Of a DNA stretch of 11,566 nt, positions 10,739 through 11,566 are shown one piece after another. Numbering within the stretch: position 1 is the first letter of the stretch; every line of letters starts with the position of its first letter. The position numbers and the translations under genes were made by a program. The notes beneath the pieces are model-generated. The model saw only the letters and a program-made list of their open reading frames with translations, made no database searches and was not told where the DNA came from. The DNA comes from Actinomycetes bacterium (GTDB taxonomy: Bacteria > Actinomycetota > Actinomycetes > Propionibacteriales > Nocardioidaceae): the NCBI GenBank assembly GCA_023252095.1, contig JAHEXN010000085.1, positions 1-11,566 on the forward strand, written 5' to 3'.

Positions 10739-11566
10739 TCAGCCGTCGGTCAGGAGCGCTGCCGCGCGGCGGGCATCGGCCAGCACCGCCTCGAGATCGG
10801 CACCGACGACCGTGACGTGCCCGACCTTGCGACCGGGCTTGACCGCCTTGCCGTAGAGGTGCACCTTCGCGTGCGGCACCGCGGCGAGCACGACGGGCAG
10901 CTGGGCCCCCAGGTCGGTCACGGCACCGCCGAGGACGTTGACCATGACGCTCCAGGGCGCGAGCGGGCTCGACGGTCCCAACGGGAGGTCCATGACCGCA
11001 CGTAGGTGATTCTCGAACTGGCTCGTCACGGCACCGTCGATGCTCCAGTGACCCGTGTTGTGGGGGCGCATCGCGAGCTCGTTGACCAGGATGCGCCCAT
11101 CGGCGGTCTCGAACAGCTCGACGGCCAGCATCCCGACGACATCGAGCTCCGTGGCGACGCGCTCGGCGAGTGCCGCAGCCTGCGCCGCCAGAGCAGGGTC
11201 CAGGTCGGGTGCGGGCGCCACGACCTCGGCGCAGACGCCGTTCGCCTGCCGCGACTCCACGACGGGGTACACCTCGACCTCGCCACCGGGGCGGCGTGCA
11301 ACCTGGGCCGACAGCTCACGACGAAAGTCGACGAGCTCCTCCGCGATCAGGCGCGCACCGGAAGCCAGTGCCTCCACAGCGTCGTCCGCCTCGCGCACGA
11401 CCCACACGCCCTTGCCGTCGTAGCCGCCGCGTGTGGTCTTGATGACGGCCGGCAGGCCGAAGGCGAGCACGTCGTCGATCGACTCGACGAAGGCCCAGCG
11501 CGGGCACGGGGCACCGAGCTCGGTGAGCCGGGTACGCATCTCGCCCTTGTCCTGCGCGTAGAGCAG
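10739..11566 (-). CDS. purK: 5-(carboxyamino)imidazole ribonucleotide synthase (partial, N-terminus beyond right edge)
   Basis: ATP-grasp enzyme that makes N5-CAIR from AIR, bicarbonate and ATP, feeding PurE. The visible 275 residues are open to the window edge, where the frame reads LLYAQDKGEMRTRL; the roughly 90-100 residue N-terminal preATP-grasp domain is outside. The ATP-grasp core is present: AVIKTTRGGYDGKGVWVV (about 40-57 of the visible part), the LIAEELVDF strand with ATP-contacting glutamates, and VNELAMRPHNTGHWSIDGA with the metal-binding Glu/Asn region and the AIR-binding His. The C-terminal barrel has KVHLYGKAVKPGRKVGHVT. It is the upstream gene of the purK-membrane protein-purE cluster. 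Its start and promoter are not visible. Confidence 0.95.
   Translation of the reverse strand: MLYAQDKGEMRTRLTELGAPCPRWAFVESIDDVLAFGLPAVIKTTRGGYDGKGVWVVREADDAVEALASGARLIAEELVDFRRELSAQVARRPGGEVEVYPVVESRQANGVCAEVVAPAPDLDPALAAQAAALAERVATELDVVGMLAVELFETADGRILVNELAMRPHNTGHWSIDGAVTSQFENHLRAVMDLPLGPSSPLAPWSVMVNVLGGAVTDLGAQLPVVLAAVPHAKVHLYGKAVKPGRKVGHVTVVGADLEAVLADARRAAALLTDG

Noticed and set aside
1..11566. CRISPR arrays, tRNA/rRNA genes, insertion sequences, att sites, toxin-antitoxin or defence genes
   Set aside because: Looked for repeated spacers, cloverleaf or rRNA motifs, terminal inverted repeats and small paired genes; none was found, and nearly all DNA is used by ordinary genes.

Overview
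This is a very GC-rich actinobacterial chromosome segment. It carries SigE-type, DUF3117, FadE25-like and actinobacterial Mqo proteins, uses many GTG starts, and has several start codons placed exactly six bases after a -10-like hexamer (leaderless transcription). The gene set fits the order Propionibacteriales (Nocardioides/Aeromicrobium-like), but that placement is inference from protein character and was not tested. I see no rRNA, tRNA, insertion sequence, phage gene or CRISPR array. The region looks like ordinary, densely packed core chromosome.

Left part (1-3400). A partial sigE-like ECF sigma factor runs off the left edge on the minus strand and has an ECF-type promoter in front of it. 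A SAM-dependent O-methyltransferase diverges from it. Then, on the minus strand, come a DUF3117 protein and a YdhR-like monooxygenase overlapping by one base, and tag (3-methyladenine DNA glycosylase I). Diverging from tag is a one-domain voltage-gated cation channel with an acidic selectivity filter. From memory, tag, the DUF3117 gene, the methyltransferase and sigE lie near one another in Mycobacterium tuberculosis (around Rv1210-Rv1221), so this looks like an old actinobacterial neighbourhood.

Middle (3395-7440). Four minus-strand genes each have their own apparent promoter: dapE (lysine/diaminopimelate synthesis), a tandem-domain VOC protein, an aminoglycoside/hydroxyurea-type phosphotransferase, and a FadE25-like acyl-CoA dehydrogenase. 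Two overlapping palindromes cover the -10 of the dehydrogenase and suggest repressor control.

Right part (7440-11566). On the plus strand are a conserved protein of unknown function and mqo (malate:quinone oxidoreductase). Converging on mqo is a minus-strand purine cluster: purK (N-terminus beyond the right edge), a small three-helix membrane protein, and purE. Mqo and PurE are separated by a compound hairpin that could stop transcription from both sides. The fadE25/purE/purK association is also known from M. tuberculosis; here mqo and the unknown gene lie between them.

I did not find an obviously new multi-gene system. The most notable signals are the repeated leaderless-start pattern, the palindromic operator at fadE25, the sigE self-type promoter, the channel's filter sequence and the membrane gene inside the purK-purE pair. 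No gene-free stretch exceeds about 160 bases.
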